Origin: Paramylibacter kogurei
Lineage (GTDB): Bacteria > Pseudomonadota > Alphaproteobacteria > Rhodobacterales > Rhodobacteraceae
DNA length: 64,000 nucleotides
Direction of reading: 5' to 3'
Assembly (NCBI RefSeq): GCF_002742285.1
Contig: NZ_MDGM01000012.1
Location: forward strand, 1,240,001-1,304,000
The translations under genes and the position numbers were made by a program. This document shows, piece by piece, positions 52,420 to 62,430 of this stretch. The number at the start of each line of letters is the position of its first letter. The first letter of the stretch is position 1. The notes under the pieces are model-generated. The model made no database searches. It was not told the origin of the DNA and saw only the letters and a program-made list of their open reading frames with translations.

Positions 52420-54570
52420 TTACCCTTTCGTTAAGCGCAGCGCATTGAGTGATACGCAAATTGATGACGCAGACATCGCCAAGGCCGCCAACAGTGGTGT
52501 TGCCAAACCAATCAGCGCAATAGGAATGGCCACGGCATTATACGCGGCGGCAATGGCGAAATTTTCCAACATGCGCCGTTTCGCCGATTGCGCCAGTGCG
52601 ATGCAATTTGGGATCAACGTCAAATCATCCTTGATCAACACAAAATCCGATGCCGTGCGCGCCGCATCAATCGCACGTGCGGGCGCCATGGATACGTGCG
52701 CACCCGCCAGTGCCGCCGTATCATTCAACCCATCCCCCACCATCAACACATGTTCGCCAAGCGATTGAATTGTTTCCAATTTTTCGCGTGGATGCACCCC
52801 ACCCCGCGCATCATCAATGCCCAGCTTTTGCGCCAAACGGTCCGTCGCGGATTGTGTATCGCCCGATAACAATACAACGCGCATCCCGCTTTTTTGCAAT
52901 GCCGTAACCGCGGATTTCGCGCTGTCTTTCAACATATCATCAAACAGAAATGGCACGGGTGGGTTTTGCCCAATGCGTAGCCATGTTTGCACATGATCTG
53001 GCACGGTGTCCGCCCCAACCCAATCGGCATGTCCCAGCTTTACAACTTGGCCGCGATACATACCGCTCACCCCTTTACCTGCGATATCTTTGATATGATC
53101 CAGCGACAACATTGTTTGATTGGGGCAATATTTTGTAATTGCTTGTGCAATGGGGTGATCGGACTGCGCCGCCAAACTTACCGCGATCTGTAAATCCTCG
53201 CCTTTGGGGGCGCTGATGACGCTAAATTCACCGGTGGTGAGTGTTCCGGTTTTATCAAATACCACTGTATCAACACCCGCCAAGCGTTCCAATGCGGCGC
53301 CATCTTTGATCAACACGCCGGATCGAAACAACCGCCCGCTTGCCGCCGTCATCACGGCAGGCACCGCAAGGCCAAGCGCACAAGGGCATGTGATAATCAA
53401 CACGGCGGTGGCAATACCCACGGCCAGTCGGGTGTCACCGCTGTAAAATTGCCAAAACACAAATGCAGCCAGCGCCAACAGATGCACCAATGGTGCGTAA
53501 ATACCCGCGGCGCGATCCGCCAAACGGGTGTATTTAGTTTTTAGGTTTTCTCCCTGTTGTACCAGATCCATAATCTCGGCAAGCTTTGTACCAGAACCCG
53601 TTTGCGTGACCAAAATTTCCAACGGTGCACCCACGTTTAATGTGCCCGCATAAACTTGATCATCCACCCCGACCGTCGCCAACATGGTTTCGCCGCTGAT
53701 CAAAGACACATCCAGATCGCTTTGCCCTTTGACAATCACCGCATCAACGGGAATGCGCGCACCCTTTCGCACCAAAACACGATCATTGATCGCCAAATCA
53801 GACACATTCACGGTGGTGATCTGTCCATCCTTGATCCGTTGCGCACGTGCAACCTCCAACGCGGACAGAGCGGTTGCCGCAGATTGTGCCCGCGCACGGG
53901 TTTGGTGATCCAAATACCGCCCTGCCAACAGGAAAAACGTCAACGACAATGCCGCGTCGAAATAGGCATGTGCGCCGCTGTGAAATGTTTCATAAATGGA
54001 CAAACCCGCCGCCATTAAAATCGCTAGCGAAATCGGGACATCCATGTTCAACCGCTTCACGCGCAACGCGCTGTAGGCATTTTTGAAAAACGGTTGCGCG
54101 GTATAGGCCACCGTAGGGAGCGCAATCGCCGCCGACACCCAATGCAAAAAATCACGCGTTAATCCATCCGCCCCTGCCCAGACGGAAACAGACAGCAACA
54201 TCACATTCATCGCGGCAAACCCGGCGATGCCAAGGCGCATTAACAATCCACGCCCAATATCATCGCCATTTTGGTTTAGCTTGTGATCATCCAATAGATG
54301 CGCTTCAAAACCCAAATTGGCGAGCGTGTCCATTATGATGTCTTCGCAATTAGGATTATCATTATGGCGAATGCTGACACGTTTTAGTGACAGGTTCACC
54401 CGCGCTTTAAATACACAATCCAACGCATTTAGCCCGCGTTCGATTTTCTGAATACAGGCCGCACAATGGATTGTGGGTACGGATATTTCCAAGGCCCCAA
54501 TATCCGTGCGGATCTGTTCAATTTTTTCATTGGGGATCGCAACACATGCGGGGCAAACGGCGGTGTTCAT
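52420..54570 (-). CDS. ccoI: Copper-exporting P-type ATPase for cbb3 assembly
   Basis: A 716-residue P1B-type ATPase (FixI/CcoI) supplying copper to the cbb3 oxidase across the inner membrane. The N-terminal HMA domain has HCAACIQK and there is an additional CPACV at the very start. The membrane CPC motif is ITCPCALGLAVP, the phosphorylation site VFDKTGTLTTGEF and the hinge VMVGDGLNDTAAL. About eight membrane helices. Overlaps ccoH and ccoS. Confidence 0.96.
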   Translation of the reverse strand: MNTAVCPACVAIPNEKIEQIRTDIGALEISVPTIHCAACIQKIERGLNALDCVFKARVNLSLKRVSIRHNDNPNCEDIIMDTLANLGFEAHLLDDHKLNQNGDDIGRGLLMRLGIAGFAAMNVMLLSVSVWAGADGLTRDFLHWVSAAIALPTVAYTAQPFFKNAYSALRVKRLNMDVPISLAILMAAGLSIYETFHSGAHAYFDAALSLTFFLLAGRYLDHQTRARAQSAATALSALEVARAQRIKDGQITTVNVSDLAINDRVLVRKGARIPVDAVIVKGQSDLDVSLISGETMLATVGVDDQVYAGTLNVGAPLEILVTQTGSGTKLAEIMDLVQQGENLKTKYTRLADRAAGIYAPLVHLLALAAFVFWQFYSGDTRLAVGIATAVLIITCPCALGLAVPAVMTAASGRLFRSGVLIKDGAALERLAGVDTVVFDKTGTLTTGEFSVISAPKGEDLQIAVSLAAQSDHPIAQAITKYCPNQTMLSLDHIKDIAGKGVSGMYRGQVVKLGHADWVGADTVPDHVQTWLRIGQNPPVPFLFDDMLKDSAKSAVTALQKSGMRVVLLSGDTQSATDRLAQKLGIDDARGGVHPREKLETIQSLGEHVLMVGDGLNDTAALAGAHVSMAPARAIDAARTASDFVLIKDDLTLIPNCIALAQSAKRRMLENFAIAAAYNAVAIPIALIGLATPLLAALAMSASSICVSLNALRLTKG

Positions 54571-55040
54571 ATGTGATCCCCGCGAATAATCAACGGAATG
54601 ATGCGGCGAAAATCGGTGCCATCAAGTGCCGTGGTTTTGATTTGAACCTGCCAATTGCCAGCATCAAGCATGATAGGGGCAAAATAGGATTTACCGTCAA
54701 ATTCCAACACAAGCGTCTGATCAAACCGATCCGCCGTTGCCCGCCCTACGCGCATCACAACATTGGGCAACACAACGGTTTTCCCAGCGGAAGTAAGATG
54801 CAATGTTATCTGTCCGTTGCTGTATTCAACATTGCTGTCCCAATTCAATGCCTCTTGCGCGATGCGACGGGTTTCAAAATGCTGTGCCTCCACATAAGGT
54901 TTGCGGGTCTCTAGCCCTGGAAATGATCCAACCGCGGAATAAATCAATGCGACATTCGCCCCGATAATGGTGCAAAACGCACCAAGAAACATCAATGATA
55001 CCTTGCGCCCTGTCAGGGGGCGTTTTGCGGTTATACTCAT
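54567..55040 (-). CDS. ccoH: FixH/CcoH family protein
   Basis: A 157-residue single-span inner-membrane protein of the FixH family (helix about 17-37, then a periplasmic beta domain), thought to work with CcoI in oxidase assembly. PYVEAQHFETRRIAQEALNW is a family stretch. It overlaps both ccoG and ccoI by four bases. Confidence 0.94.
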   Translation of the reverse strand: MSITAKRPLTGRKVSLMFLGAFCTIIGANVALIYSAVGSFPGLETRKPYVEAQHFETRRIAQEALNWDSNVEYSNGQITLHLTSAGKTVVLPNVVMRVGRATADRFDQTLVLEFDGKSYFAPIMLDAGNWQVQIKTTALDGTDFRRIIPLIIRGDHI

Positions 55041-56452
55041 TTTGGATCTCCTGCGAAAAAGCTGTCTACGTGATTGCGCTCACCACTTGCACGGTCTTCA
55101 ACCCAGAAACGGATGGGCGCGTTGTCCATGCGGCTGGTTTCATATTCTGGTTTTGCAAAAACATAGATACGTTGATGCATGGTTTCATCGGCGGGCACGG
55201 TGATGTTCATCCCATCAACCCCTTGCAAATCAAGGCGCAGCGGATCATCTGTTTTAATCGACAGATGAAATTCACGCGCCGCACCTGTTTGATTGCTGAT
55301 CTTTAGATCATAGGCATTGCGCAATGTGCCGTCAGACAATGTCACAAAACGTGGATTGCGATCTGGTTTGATGGACGCGGAAAAATCCGAACGGATGAAC
55401 AATGCAACAACCATCGCAACACCGATCAATGACCAAAGCCCGAAATAAATAAAATTGCGCAGCCGTAAAATATGTTGCCAGATGGTTTTGGGTGTGACCC
55501 CTGCACGTTCCAGCGGTTCATCGGATAATGCGCAATAATCGATCAAACCACGCGGTTTTCCGATTTTTTCCATCATCGTGTCACAGGCATCAATGCACAG
55601 CGCACATGTAATACATTCCACCTGTTGGCCATCGCGAATATCGATCCCTTGGGGGCAGACATTCACACAGGCCATGCAATCGATACAATCGCCCTCGGCC
55701 TTGCCCAATTTGCCGCGAGGTTCGCCGCGCCAATCACGATAAGCCACGGTTAATGAATCTTCGTCCATCATCGCTGCCTGAATGCGTGGCCATGGGCACA
55801 TATAGGTGCAAACCTGTTCGCGCAAAAATCCACCAAACAAAAACGTCGTCGCGGTCAGGATCGCAATCGTGCCGTATGCCACCATTGCCGCCTGTCCTGT
55901 GATTAATTCACGCAACAATGTCGGGGCATCAGCGAAATAAAACACCCATGCGCCACCCGTTGCCAACGCGATCAACAACCATATCACCCATTTGGTGATG
56001 CGCAATCGTGCCTTGCGAAATGACCATTTTGCGCGCAACAATCGGATGCGTTCATTGCGATCACCTTCGACCCAGCGTTCGACCAGAATAAACAAATCTG
56101 TCCAAACGGTTTGGGGGCATGCATATCCACACCAGACCCGACCAAGTGCGGATGTAAACAAAAACAACCCCAGCCCCGCCATGATCAAAAGACCCGCCAC
56201 GAAATACAACTCATGGGGCCAAATTTCGATCCAGAAAAAGAAAAACCGTGCATTGGCCAAATCAACCAACACCGCCTGATCAGGCAGGTTCGCACCGCGA
56301 TCCCAACGGATCCACGGCGTGATATAATAAATGCCAAGTGTGAATATCATCAGCCACCATTTCAGACGGCGATACCAGCCGCTGACGCGCTGGGGAAAGA
56401 CCGGTTCGCGCCCTTCGAAAAGACGTGGCGGTTGTTCTGTTTGGGTTGTCAT
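55037..56452 (-). CDS. ccoG: cbb3 oxidase accessory protein CcoG
   Basis: A 471-residue membrane iron-sulfur protein (FixG) with about five helices and a ferredoxin region holding two 4Fe-4S motifs: CIDCMACVNVCP and CITCALCIDACD. The C-terminal Ig-like domain (about 355-471) lies in the periplasm. It is proposed to reduce Cu(II) to Cu(I) for CcoI. First gene of ccoGHIS, preceded by an FNR box. Confidence 0.96.
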   Translation of the reverse strand: MTTQTEQPPRLFEGREPVFPQRVSGWYRRLKWWLMIFTLGIYYITPWIRWDRGANLPDQAVLVDLANARFFFFWIEIWPHELYFVAGLLIMAGLGLFLFTSALGRVWCGYACPQTVWTDLFILVERWVEGDRNERIRLLRAKWSFRKARLRITKWVIWLLIALATGGAWVFYFADAPTLLRELITGQAAMVAYGTIAILTATTFLFGGFLREQVCTYMCPWPRIQAAMMDEDSLTVAYRDWRGEPRGKLGKAEGDCIDCMACVNVCPQGIDIRDGQQVECITCALCIDACDTMMEKIGKPRGLIDYCALSDEPLERAGVTPKTIWQHILRLRNFIYFGLWSLIGVAMVVALFIRSDFSASIKPDRNPRFVTLSDGTLRNAYDLKISNQTGAAREFHLSIKTDDPLRLDLQGVDGMNITVPADETMHQRIYVFAKPEYETSRMDNAPIRFWVEDRASGERNHVDSFFAGDPK

Positions 56453-56509
56453 TGGGAACCCCTTATGTCCTGTTCAATCACGTTATCGCGTGGAAATGCG
56501 ACGCGTGCT

Positions 56510-56523
56510 TTGATGCAGATCAA
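56510..56523. promoter_or_regulatory. FNR box of the ccoGHIS operon
   Basis: A perfect TTGAT-GCAG-ATCAA. Centred at 56516.5, it predicts a start near 56475; the minus-strand -10 GATAAC sits at 56482-56487, as expected for an activating site at -41.5. The leader would be about 23 bases. Confidence 0.85.
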
Positions 56524-56595
56524 GTTTTGAAAAAGAAACACCAGCCCCAATCGGAACAGGACGGGGGCTGGTGCCAGCGCGCCAATGCATCGCGC

Positions 56596-57456
56596 TTATT
56601 CTCCGCCACCTAATTGATGAACGTAGAATGCCACTTGTTTGATTTGCGCATCCGTAATGCGCCCTTGCCATGCAGGCATCACGCCAAAGCGGCTGTTGGT
56701 GATGGTGTGAAGTACCGTGTCGCGGTCACCGCCAAACAGCCAGAGCGCGTCGGCCAAATTGGGCGCACCTTGTTCGCGATCCCCTAGCCCCGTTTCGCCG
56801 TGGCATGCGGAACAATTGTCTATAAACAACGGCTTACCCAACATTGCTAATGCAACATCATGATCCTGATTTGAAATCGCAAGTACATATTCCGCAATCT
56901 GTTTGATTTCTTCTTGGGGTAAGATTTCACCAAATTTTGGCATCTCTGAATATCGCGTATCGTCATCTGCATCGTGGCGGATACCGTGGCGAATGGTGGT
57001 TTCTAACGTTGTCAAATCACCGCCCCAAAGCCAATCATCATCTTGTAGGTTTGGATAGCCTTTGGCGCCCTGCGCACCCGCACCGTGGCATTGTGCACAA
57101 TATGTGCGAAACACTGCCGCCCCACCTGCACTGGCAAAACGTGACAGATCGGGGTCTTTTGCAATTTGTTCCATTGGCGTAGCCAAAAGCAACTTTTCGA
57201 TATCGGCATTTTGCGCATTCACCCGATCAATTTCGCCCTGTACCTCTGCGCGGGATGAATATCCCAATACACCCTTGGTCGCGCCATTGATCAGCGGAAT
57301 GGCGGGGTAATAAATCATGTAGCCAATCGAAAACAGGATGCAGAGATAAAACGTCCACAACCACCAACGCGGCATGGGTTTATCGTATTCACGAATGCCA
57401 TCCCATTCATGACCCGTTGTTGGATAGTCTTCGTCGTTCATTTTGGGTTTACGCAT
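56596..57456 (-). CDS. ccoP: cbb3 oxidase subunit III, di-haem cytochrome c
   Basis: A 286-residue membrane-anchored di-haem cytochrome c. One helix (about 32-51) follows the TTGHEWDGIREYDKPMPRWW signature; haem-binding motifs are CAQCH (120-124) and CSACH (215-219), with Met ligands in YSEMPKFG and GVMPAWQG. The ATG at 57456 is preferred to a GTG one codon upstream. Overlaps ccoQ by eight bases. Confidence 0.97.
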   Translation of the reverse strand: MRKPKMNDEDYPTTGHEWDGIREYDKPMPRWWLWTFYLCILFSIGYMIYYPAIPLINGATKGVLGYSSRAEVQGEIDRVNAQNADIEKLLLATPMEQIAKDPDLSRFASAGGAAVFRTYCAQCHGAGAQGAKGYPNLQDDDWLWGGDLTTLETTIRHGIRHDADDDTRYSEMPKFGEILPQEEIKQIAEYVLAISNQDHDVALAMLGKPLFIDNCSACHGETGLGDREQGAPNLADALWLFGGDRDTVLHTITNSRFGVMPAWQGRITDAQIKQVAFYVHQLGGGE

Positions 57457-57652
57457 CACGATCCCCTTTCACATCTGTATTTGTCGGCGCGGGGTGTGGT
57501 GCATCATCACGAAACGGAATGTTTGCTGCATCATGGTGCATGGCACGCGCACCGGGGCGAAACAGCATCAGAATCGCGCCGATGAAAAACAACATCATTG
57601 CCAGTAATCCCCAACTGTCGGCGAAGGCGCGGAATATTGAATAGGTATCCAT
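57449..57652 (-). CDS. ccoQ: cbb3 oxidase small subunit CcoQ
   Basis: A 67-residue single-span protein of the CcoQ/FixQ family that stabilises the cbb3 oxidase. The helix (about residues 12-31, LLAMMLFFIGAILMLFRPG) is followed by HHDAANIPFRDD. It lies 11 bases after ccoO and overlaps ccoP. Confidence 0.93.
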   Translation of the reverse strand: MDTYSIFRAFADSWGLLAMMLFFIGAILMLFRPGARAMHHDAANIPFRDDAPHPAPTNTDVKGDRDA

Positions 57653-57663
57653 GTCTGATCCCC

Positions 57664-58389
57664 CTATCGGCTTGCGTCGGCTTGGAAGGTGGAAAAATCC
57701 ACCAACGTGCCCAGCATTTGCAAATACGCCACCAGCGCATCCATTTCGGTTAACGCGTCTTGGCCATCAAAATTGCGCACTTGGGCCTTGGGGTATCGTT
57801 CAACCATTTCTTCCCAATCACCGTCGGGATCGACTTGAACCTTGAAATCGGACACCGCGCTTTCGATCATTTCGGTGGTATAGGGAACGCCAACACGCAT
57901 GTTGGCCACCAACATATCGCGGCTTTGTTCTGGTTTTATCGGCGTTTCGAGTAGGAACCCGTAACCTGGCATAATGCTTTCGGGGACAACCGAACGCGGA
58001 TCCTTAAGGTGATCGACATGCCATTCATCGGAATAACGCGCACCCACGCGTGCCAAATCTGGCCCAGTGCGTTTTGACCCCCATTGAAACGGGTGGTCAT
58101 AAATGCTTTCCACCGCTAAGGAATAATGACCATAGCGTTCCACTTCGTCTCGCAAAGGGCGGATCATTTGGCTATGACAAGTATAACAACCCTCGCGCAC
58201 ATAAATATTGCGCCCCGCCAATTCGAGCGGCGTATAGGGGCGCATGCCCTCGACCTTTTCAATCGTATTGTCCAAATAAAACAGCGGTGCGATTTCAACG
58301 ATGCCTCCAACGGAGACCACGCCAAGGCTTAACACCAGTAACAAGGTCGCGTTGCGTTCAACTTTTTTATGATTGTTCAGAAATGACAT
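57664..58389 (-). CDS. ccoO: cbb3 oxidase subunit II, mono-haem cytochrome c
   Basis: A 241-residue mono-haem cytochrome c, anchored by one N-terminal helix (about 12-35). Haem motif CYTCH (68-72) in [15 protein letters not shown], Met ligand in SIMPGYGFL. The start at 58389 is favoured because AAGGAG is seven bases upstream; an adjacent ATG one codon earlier is possible. It lies ten bases after ccoN. Confidence 0.97.
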   Translation of the reverse strand: MSFLNNHKKVERNATLLLVLSLGVVSVGGIVEIAPLFYLDNTIEKVEGMRPYTPLELAGRNIYVREGCYTCHSQMIRPLRDEVERYGHYSLAVESIYDHPFQWGSKRTGPDLARVGARYSDEWHVDHLKDPRSVVPESIMPGYGFLLETPIKPEQSRDMLVANMRVGVPYTTEMIESAVSDFKVQVDPDGDWEEMVERYPKAQVRNFDGQDALTEMDALVAYLQMLGTLVDFSTFQADASR

Positions 58390-58399
58390 CATAATCTCC

Positions 58400-59995
58400 T
58401 TATTCTGCGGGGATGGCTTGGGCGGTGGGTTGGGTGTGCGTTTGCCCAACACCGCGTGCGGTCAACCACAGGTTCACACACATGATGATCGCACCGGCCA
58501 GATACATCAGACCACCCGTTCCGCGCACCACATACATGGGGAATTTGGCGGCAACCGTATCAGCGAATGAATTCACCAAGAACCCTTGTGCGTCCACCTC
58601 GCGCCACATCAAACCTTCCATGATGCCTGTCACCCACATGGATGCTGCGTAAAAAATGATACCGATCGTGGCGAGCCAAAAATGCCAGTTCACCATGGCG
58701 GTAGAATAAAGCCGTGCCCGCCCCCACAAACGTGGTGTCAGATAATAAAGTGCGGCGAATGTGATCATCCCATTCCAACCAAGCGCACCAGAATGCACAT
58801 GCCCAATGGTCCAGTCAGTGTAATGGGACAGTGAATTCACCACCTTGATCGACATTACGGGGCCCTCGAATGTGGACATGCCGTAAAACGCAAGGCTCAA
58901 CACCATCATTTTCAACACCGGATCGGTGCGCAATTTATCCCATGCGCCATTCAGCGTCATCAAACCGTTGATCATCCCGCCCCAGCTTGGCATCCACAAC
59001 ATGATGGAAAACACCATGCCCAATGTCTGTGCCCAATCTGGCAGCGCGGTATAATGTAAATGATGTGGCCCCGCCCAGATATAAAGGAAGATCAACGACC
59101 AAAAGTGGATGATCGACAATTTATAGCTGAACACAGGTTTTTGCGCCTGCTTTGGCACGAAATAATACATCATACCCAGGAACCCAGCGGTCAGGAAAAA
59201 GCCAACCGCATTATGCCCATACCACCACTGTGTCAGCGCATCTTGGACACCTGAAAACAACTGAATTGATTTCGAGCTAAAGATCGACACGGGTAAGCTG
59301 AGGTTATTAACGATATGCAACATCGCAACGGTCACGATAAAGGCGAGGAAAAACCAGTTGGCCACATAGATATGCGGCTCTTTGCGTTTGATAATCGTGC
59401 CCAGATACACCGCCAAATATGCAACCCAAACAATGGTCAACCAGATATCGACATACCATTCAGGTTCTGCGTATTCCTTACTTTGGGTTGCGCCCAACAG
59501 ATAACCCGTTGCGGCCAGCACGATAAATAATTGATAGCCCCAGAACACGAACCACGACAGGTTGCCCCCCCACAGACGTGCACCACAGGTGCGTTGCACA
59601 ATATAAAACGATGTTGCGATCAACGCATTCCCGCCAAACGCAAAAATTACCGCAGATGTATGCAACGGGCGTAATCGACCAAATGTTGTGAATGGTAAAT
59701 CAAGGTTAAGTGCGGGAAATGCCAGTTGGAATGCGATGTAAACGCCAACCAAAAAACCCGCGATGCCCCAAAACGATGTGGCAATCACACCTGCGCGCAC
59801 CACATCATCCTGATACCCTGTATCAACGGGTGCGCGAGGATCGCCAAATTTTTGCAACGCTTTGACAAATAAATAAAACGCACATGCCATCACAATGAAC
59901 ATATGCACCGAATAGGGCCAATCCTGCCCAAAATTGGCGGCCATTGCTGCAAGCACAGCAATCATCGCCAAGACAATTAACTTGATGATTTCCAT
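58400..59995 (-). CDS. ccoN: cbb3 oxidase catalytic subunit I
   Basis: A 531-residue haem-copper oxidase subunit with about 12-14 helices, binding haem b and the haem b3-CuB site and pumping protons. The His ligands are in the [38 protein letters not shown] and [12 protein letters not shown] stretches, all intact. High-affinity respiration at low oxygen. Preceded by an FNR box and first of ccoNOQP. Confidence 0.97.
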   Translation of the reverse strand: MEIIKLIVLAMIAVLAAMAANFGQDWPYSVHMFIVMACAFYLFVKALQKFGDPRAPVDTGYQDDVVRAGVIATSFWGIAGFLVGVYIAFQLAFPALNLDLPFTTFGRLRPLHTSAVIFAFGGNALIATSFYIVQRTCGARLWGGNLSWFVFWGYQLFIVLAATGYLLGATQSKEYAEPEWYVDIWLTIVWVAYLAVYLGTIIKRKEPHIYVANWFFLAFIVTVAMLHIVNNLSLPVSIFSSKSIQLFSGVQDALTQWWYGHNAVGFFLTAGFLGMMYYFVPKQAQKPVFSYKLSIIHFWSLIFLYIWAGPHHLHYTALPDWAQTLGMVFSIMLWMPSWGGMINGLMTLNGAWDKLRTDPVLKMMVLSLAFYGMSTFEGPVMSIKVVNSLSHYTDWTIGHVHSGALGWNGMITFAALYYLTPRLWGRARLYSTAMVNWHFWLATIGIIFYAASMWVTGIMEGLMWREVDAQGFLVNSFADTVAAKFPMYVVRGTGGLMYLAGAIIMCVNLWLTARGVGQTHTQPTAQAIPAE

Positions 59996-60054
59996 AACGC
60001 GACCTTTTCGTCCTGTTCTGTTCCCGCTTATGGAACAGCCAGAAAGATCACACT

Positions 60055-60068
60055 TTGATCTGGATCAA
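60055..60068. promoter_or_regulatory. FNR box of the ccoNOQP operon
   Basis: A perfect TTGAT-CTGG-ATCAA centred at 60061.5. The predicted start at about 60020 has the minus-strand -10 CATAAG at 60027-60032, so the box is at -41.5. The leader to ccoN is about 25 bases. Confidence 0.88.
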
Positions 60069-60087
60069 TTTTTGAAAATTAGATGCG

Positions 60088-60843
60088 TTAAATCACATAA
60101 CCGCCGTCGGCATCATCACCGGTTTCATCCAACAGGCGGGTGAAATCCTTGACGATGACATGGCGTTTCTTTTCCAATTCAATCACGCCGTCTTTTTTCA
60201 ACGCATTGATTTGGCGGCTCACGGTTTCAAGGGTGAGCCCAAGGTAATCCGCCATTGCCTCGCGTGTCAGGCTCAATTCGAATTTCATTCCAGAATTCAT
60301 ATCAAACGGAGAAAGCGAATTTTGCCGCTTGCCGATAATCATCAAAAGGCTGGCAATTTTTTCACGCGCAGTTTTGCGCCCCAACAACAACATCCATTCA
60401 CGTGCCGCATCCAATTCATCCAGCACCATTTCCAACATCCGTTCACGCAGTTGCGGTGTGGATTCCAGCATTTTTTCAAAGGGTTTGCGCTCGAATTTAC
60501 ACAGTGTCACGGGTGTGGTTGCGACCACATCGAAACTGGCATATTCGCGCCCAGGACGCCCGACAAAATCACTGGGCAATAACAGACCCACCATTTGGCG
60601 ACGCCCATCTTCCATTGTTTGGGACAAGCTGGCAACGCCCGTCACCACAGAACCGACAAATTTCATATTGTCACCTGCCATGATGATGGTGTCACCTGCG
60701 GCATAATTCGAATATGATTTCATCGTTTCCAACATCATCAATTCGGATTTTTCACAATATGCACACACCGCCCGATGGTGAATCGGGCAATCGGCGCATT
60801 TATCGCCAATTTTTGTGTTTAATGCGGGGATATCTATGTTCAT
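60088..60843 (-). CDS. fnrL: Oxygen-sensing Crp/Fnr regulator FnrL
   Basis: A 251-residue FNR-type regulator. The N-terminal cysteines Cys16, Cys19, Cys27 and Cys30 plus Cys115 can supply the ligands of the oxygen-labile 4Fe-4S cluster. The cNMP-like barrel spans about 45-150 and the C-terminal helix-turn-helix reads LTREAMADYLGLTLETVSRQ, with the E-SR recognition contacts for TTGAT half-sites. An FNR box lies 22 bases upstream of its start, overlapping its own likely promoter, which suggests autoregulation. Divergent from hemN. Confidence 0.96.
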   Translation of the reverse strand: MNIDIPALNTKIGDKCADCPIHHRAVCAYCEKSELMMLETMKSYSNYAAGDTIIMAGDNMKFVGSVVTGVASLSQTMEDGRRQMVGLLLPSDFVGRPGREYASFDVVATTPVTLCKFERKPFEKMLESTPQLRERMLEMVLDELDAAREWMLLLGRKTAREKIASLLMIIGKRQNSLSPFDMNSGMKFELSLTREAMADYLGLTLETVSRQINALKKDGVIELEKKRHVIVKDFTRLLDETGDDADGGYVI

Positions 60844-60864
60844 GATTCACTAAACCATTTTTGT

Positions 60865-60878
60865 TTGATCTAGATCAA
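60865..60878. promoter_or_regulatory. FNR box between fnrL and hemN
   Basis: A perfect TTGAT-CTAG-ATCAA centred at 60871.5. For hemN, -41.5 places the start at about 60913, with TACTTT (60900-60905) as -10. For fnrL the box would fall near or over the promoter, fitting repression. Confidence 0.85.
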
Positions 60879-60911
60879 GGCGCGAAAAATCGCATGCGCT
60901 ACTTTGCCTCT

Positions 60912-62270
60912 ATGAGCTTTGATCCAGAACTTGCGCATCTTGGCGTTTATGACGCCCGCGCCCCGCGCTACACCAGCTATCCCACCGCTGTGCATTTTCA
61001 CACAGATGTGGGGGCTGAATTTAGCATGTCGCAAATCCGCGCCCTACCCGTGGATAAACCCGTTTCGATTTACGTGCACATCCCGTTTTGTGAACGGCTG
61101 TGTTGGTTTTGCGCCTGTCGCACGCAAGGCACCAAAAACAAATCGGCAATTGCGCATTATTTAAATGTCTTATTGCGCGAAATCGAAATGGTTCGTGCTG
61201 CCCTCCCCGCGGGTATTACCATTGGGAAAATCCATTGGGGTGGTGGCACGCCCACGATCCTGTCACCCGATCAAATTCGATTGCTGAGCCTTGCATTGCA
61301 AAAAATGGCACCACGCCATGAAAATTTCGAATTTTCCGTTGAAATTGACCCAACATTGGTGTCAGCGGCAAAAATTAATGCGCTCGCAGAAATGGGCATG
61401 ACCCGTGCCAGCATTGGCGTGCAGGATTTTGATCCAAACGTCCAAGCCGCAATTGGGCGCAAACAAAGCATTGAAACAACGTTGGCCTGCGTGAAAATGC
61501 TGCGCCGTGCGAATATTCATTCTCTGAATATGGATATACTTTATGGCTTGCCCCATCAAACCGTTGAAACGGTGAATGCAACCATTGATACGGTGCTGGG
61601 TCTGTCACCAGATCGCATCGCGCTTTATGGTTATGCTCATGTGCCGTGGATGGCGAAACGGCAAAAACTGATCCCAGATGATGCATTGCCATCGGGGCAA
61701 AATCGACGCGAATTATTTGATGTGATGGCGGCCAAGTTGGAATCCGCGCATTACGCCCCCATCGGAATTGATCATTTTGCCAAAGCAGACGATGCCATGC
61801 ACATCGCCGCCAAAGCGGGAAAATTGCGGCGTAATTTTCAAGGCTACACAACGGATGATTTGGATACATTGATTGGGCTGGGCGCCAGTGCAATTTCCAA
61901 ATTCCCCAATGGATTTGCCCAAAATGCCGCAAAATCCGCTGATTATGCAGAAGCGATTTCAAAGGGAAAATTGGCCACCTATCGCGGAATCGCGACAACA
62001 CAACGTGATCGCATGATTGCGCGATTGATCGAAATGATCATGTGCGATTTTCGCGCGGATTTCGCTGCACTTGCAAATGAATATGCCTGCGAGATGACAA
62101 TTTTGGCTAAACCAATCTTGCAGTTGCAGCGCGATTTTGGACGCTATATCAAATTTAGCGTCGATGGGTTTGAAATTATCCACCACCAGCGCGCATTGGC
62201 ACGTATTATCGCCCGCCGCTTTGACGTATATTCCGATGATGTTGAAAATCGGTTTAGTAGCGTCAGTTAG
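60912..62270 (+). CDS. hemN: Oxygen-independent coproporphyrinogen III oxidase
   Basis: A 452-residue radical SAM enzyme converting coproporphyrinogen III to protoporphyrinogen IX without oxygen. The cluster cysteines are Cys60, Cys64 and Cys67 in PFCERLCWFCACRT; HWGGGTPTILSPDQ and GIDHFAKADD are also typical. The ATG at 60912 (MSFDPELAHLGVYDAR) best fits the family N-terminus and matches the predicted transcript start, so the mRNA may be leaderless; no ribosome site is seen. The ATG at 60894 and longer frames would lie upstream of the promoter's start point. Confidence 0.95.
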   Translation: MSFDPELAHLGVYDARAPRYTSYPTAVHFHTDVGAEFSMSQIRALPVDKPVSIYVHIPFCERLCWFCACRTQGTKNKSAIAHYLNVLLREIEMVRAALPAGITIGKIHWGGGTPTILSPDQIRLLSLALQKMAPRHENFEFSVEIDPTLVSAAKINALAEMGMTRASIGVQDFDPNVQAAIGRKQSIETTLACVKMLRRANIHSLNMDILYGLPHQTVETVNATIDTVLGLSPDRIALYGYAHVPWMAKRQKLIPDDALPSGQNRRELFDVMAAKLESAHYAPIGIDHFAKADDAMHIAAKAGKLRRNFQGYTTDDLDTLIGLGASAISKFPNGFAQNAAKSADYAEAISKGKLATYRGIATTQRDRMIARLIEMIMCDFRADFAALANEYACEMTILAKPILQLQRDFGRYIKFSVDGFEIIHHQRALARIIARRFDVYSDDVENRFSSVS

Positions 62271-62430
62271 CTAACCCACAAATTTTCAATCTCTCTGAAT
62301 TTCAGACAATGCCAAACGGCAGTGCTTAATTATTAGGCATTGCCGCATTTTGTTGCAATCTACCGTGCCGCTGCAATGTCCATCTTATCTGTTCACGCAT
62401 AAATCATCGACAAACAAACGAAAGATTTCT

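Noticed and set aside
53656..54018. Plus-strand open frame opposite ccoI
   Set aside because: It lies fully within the antisense of a well-conserved P-type ATPase and shows no recognisable protein features.
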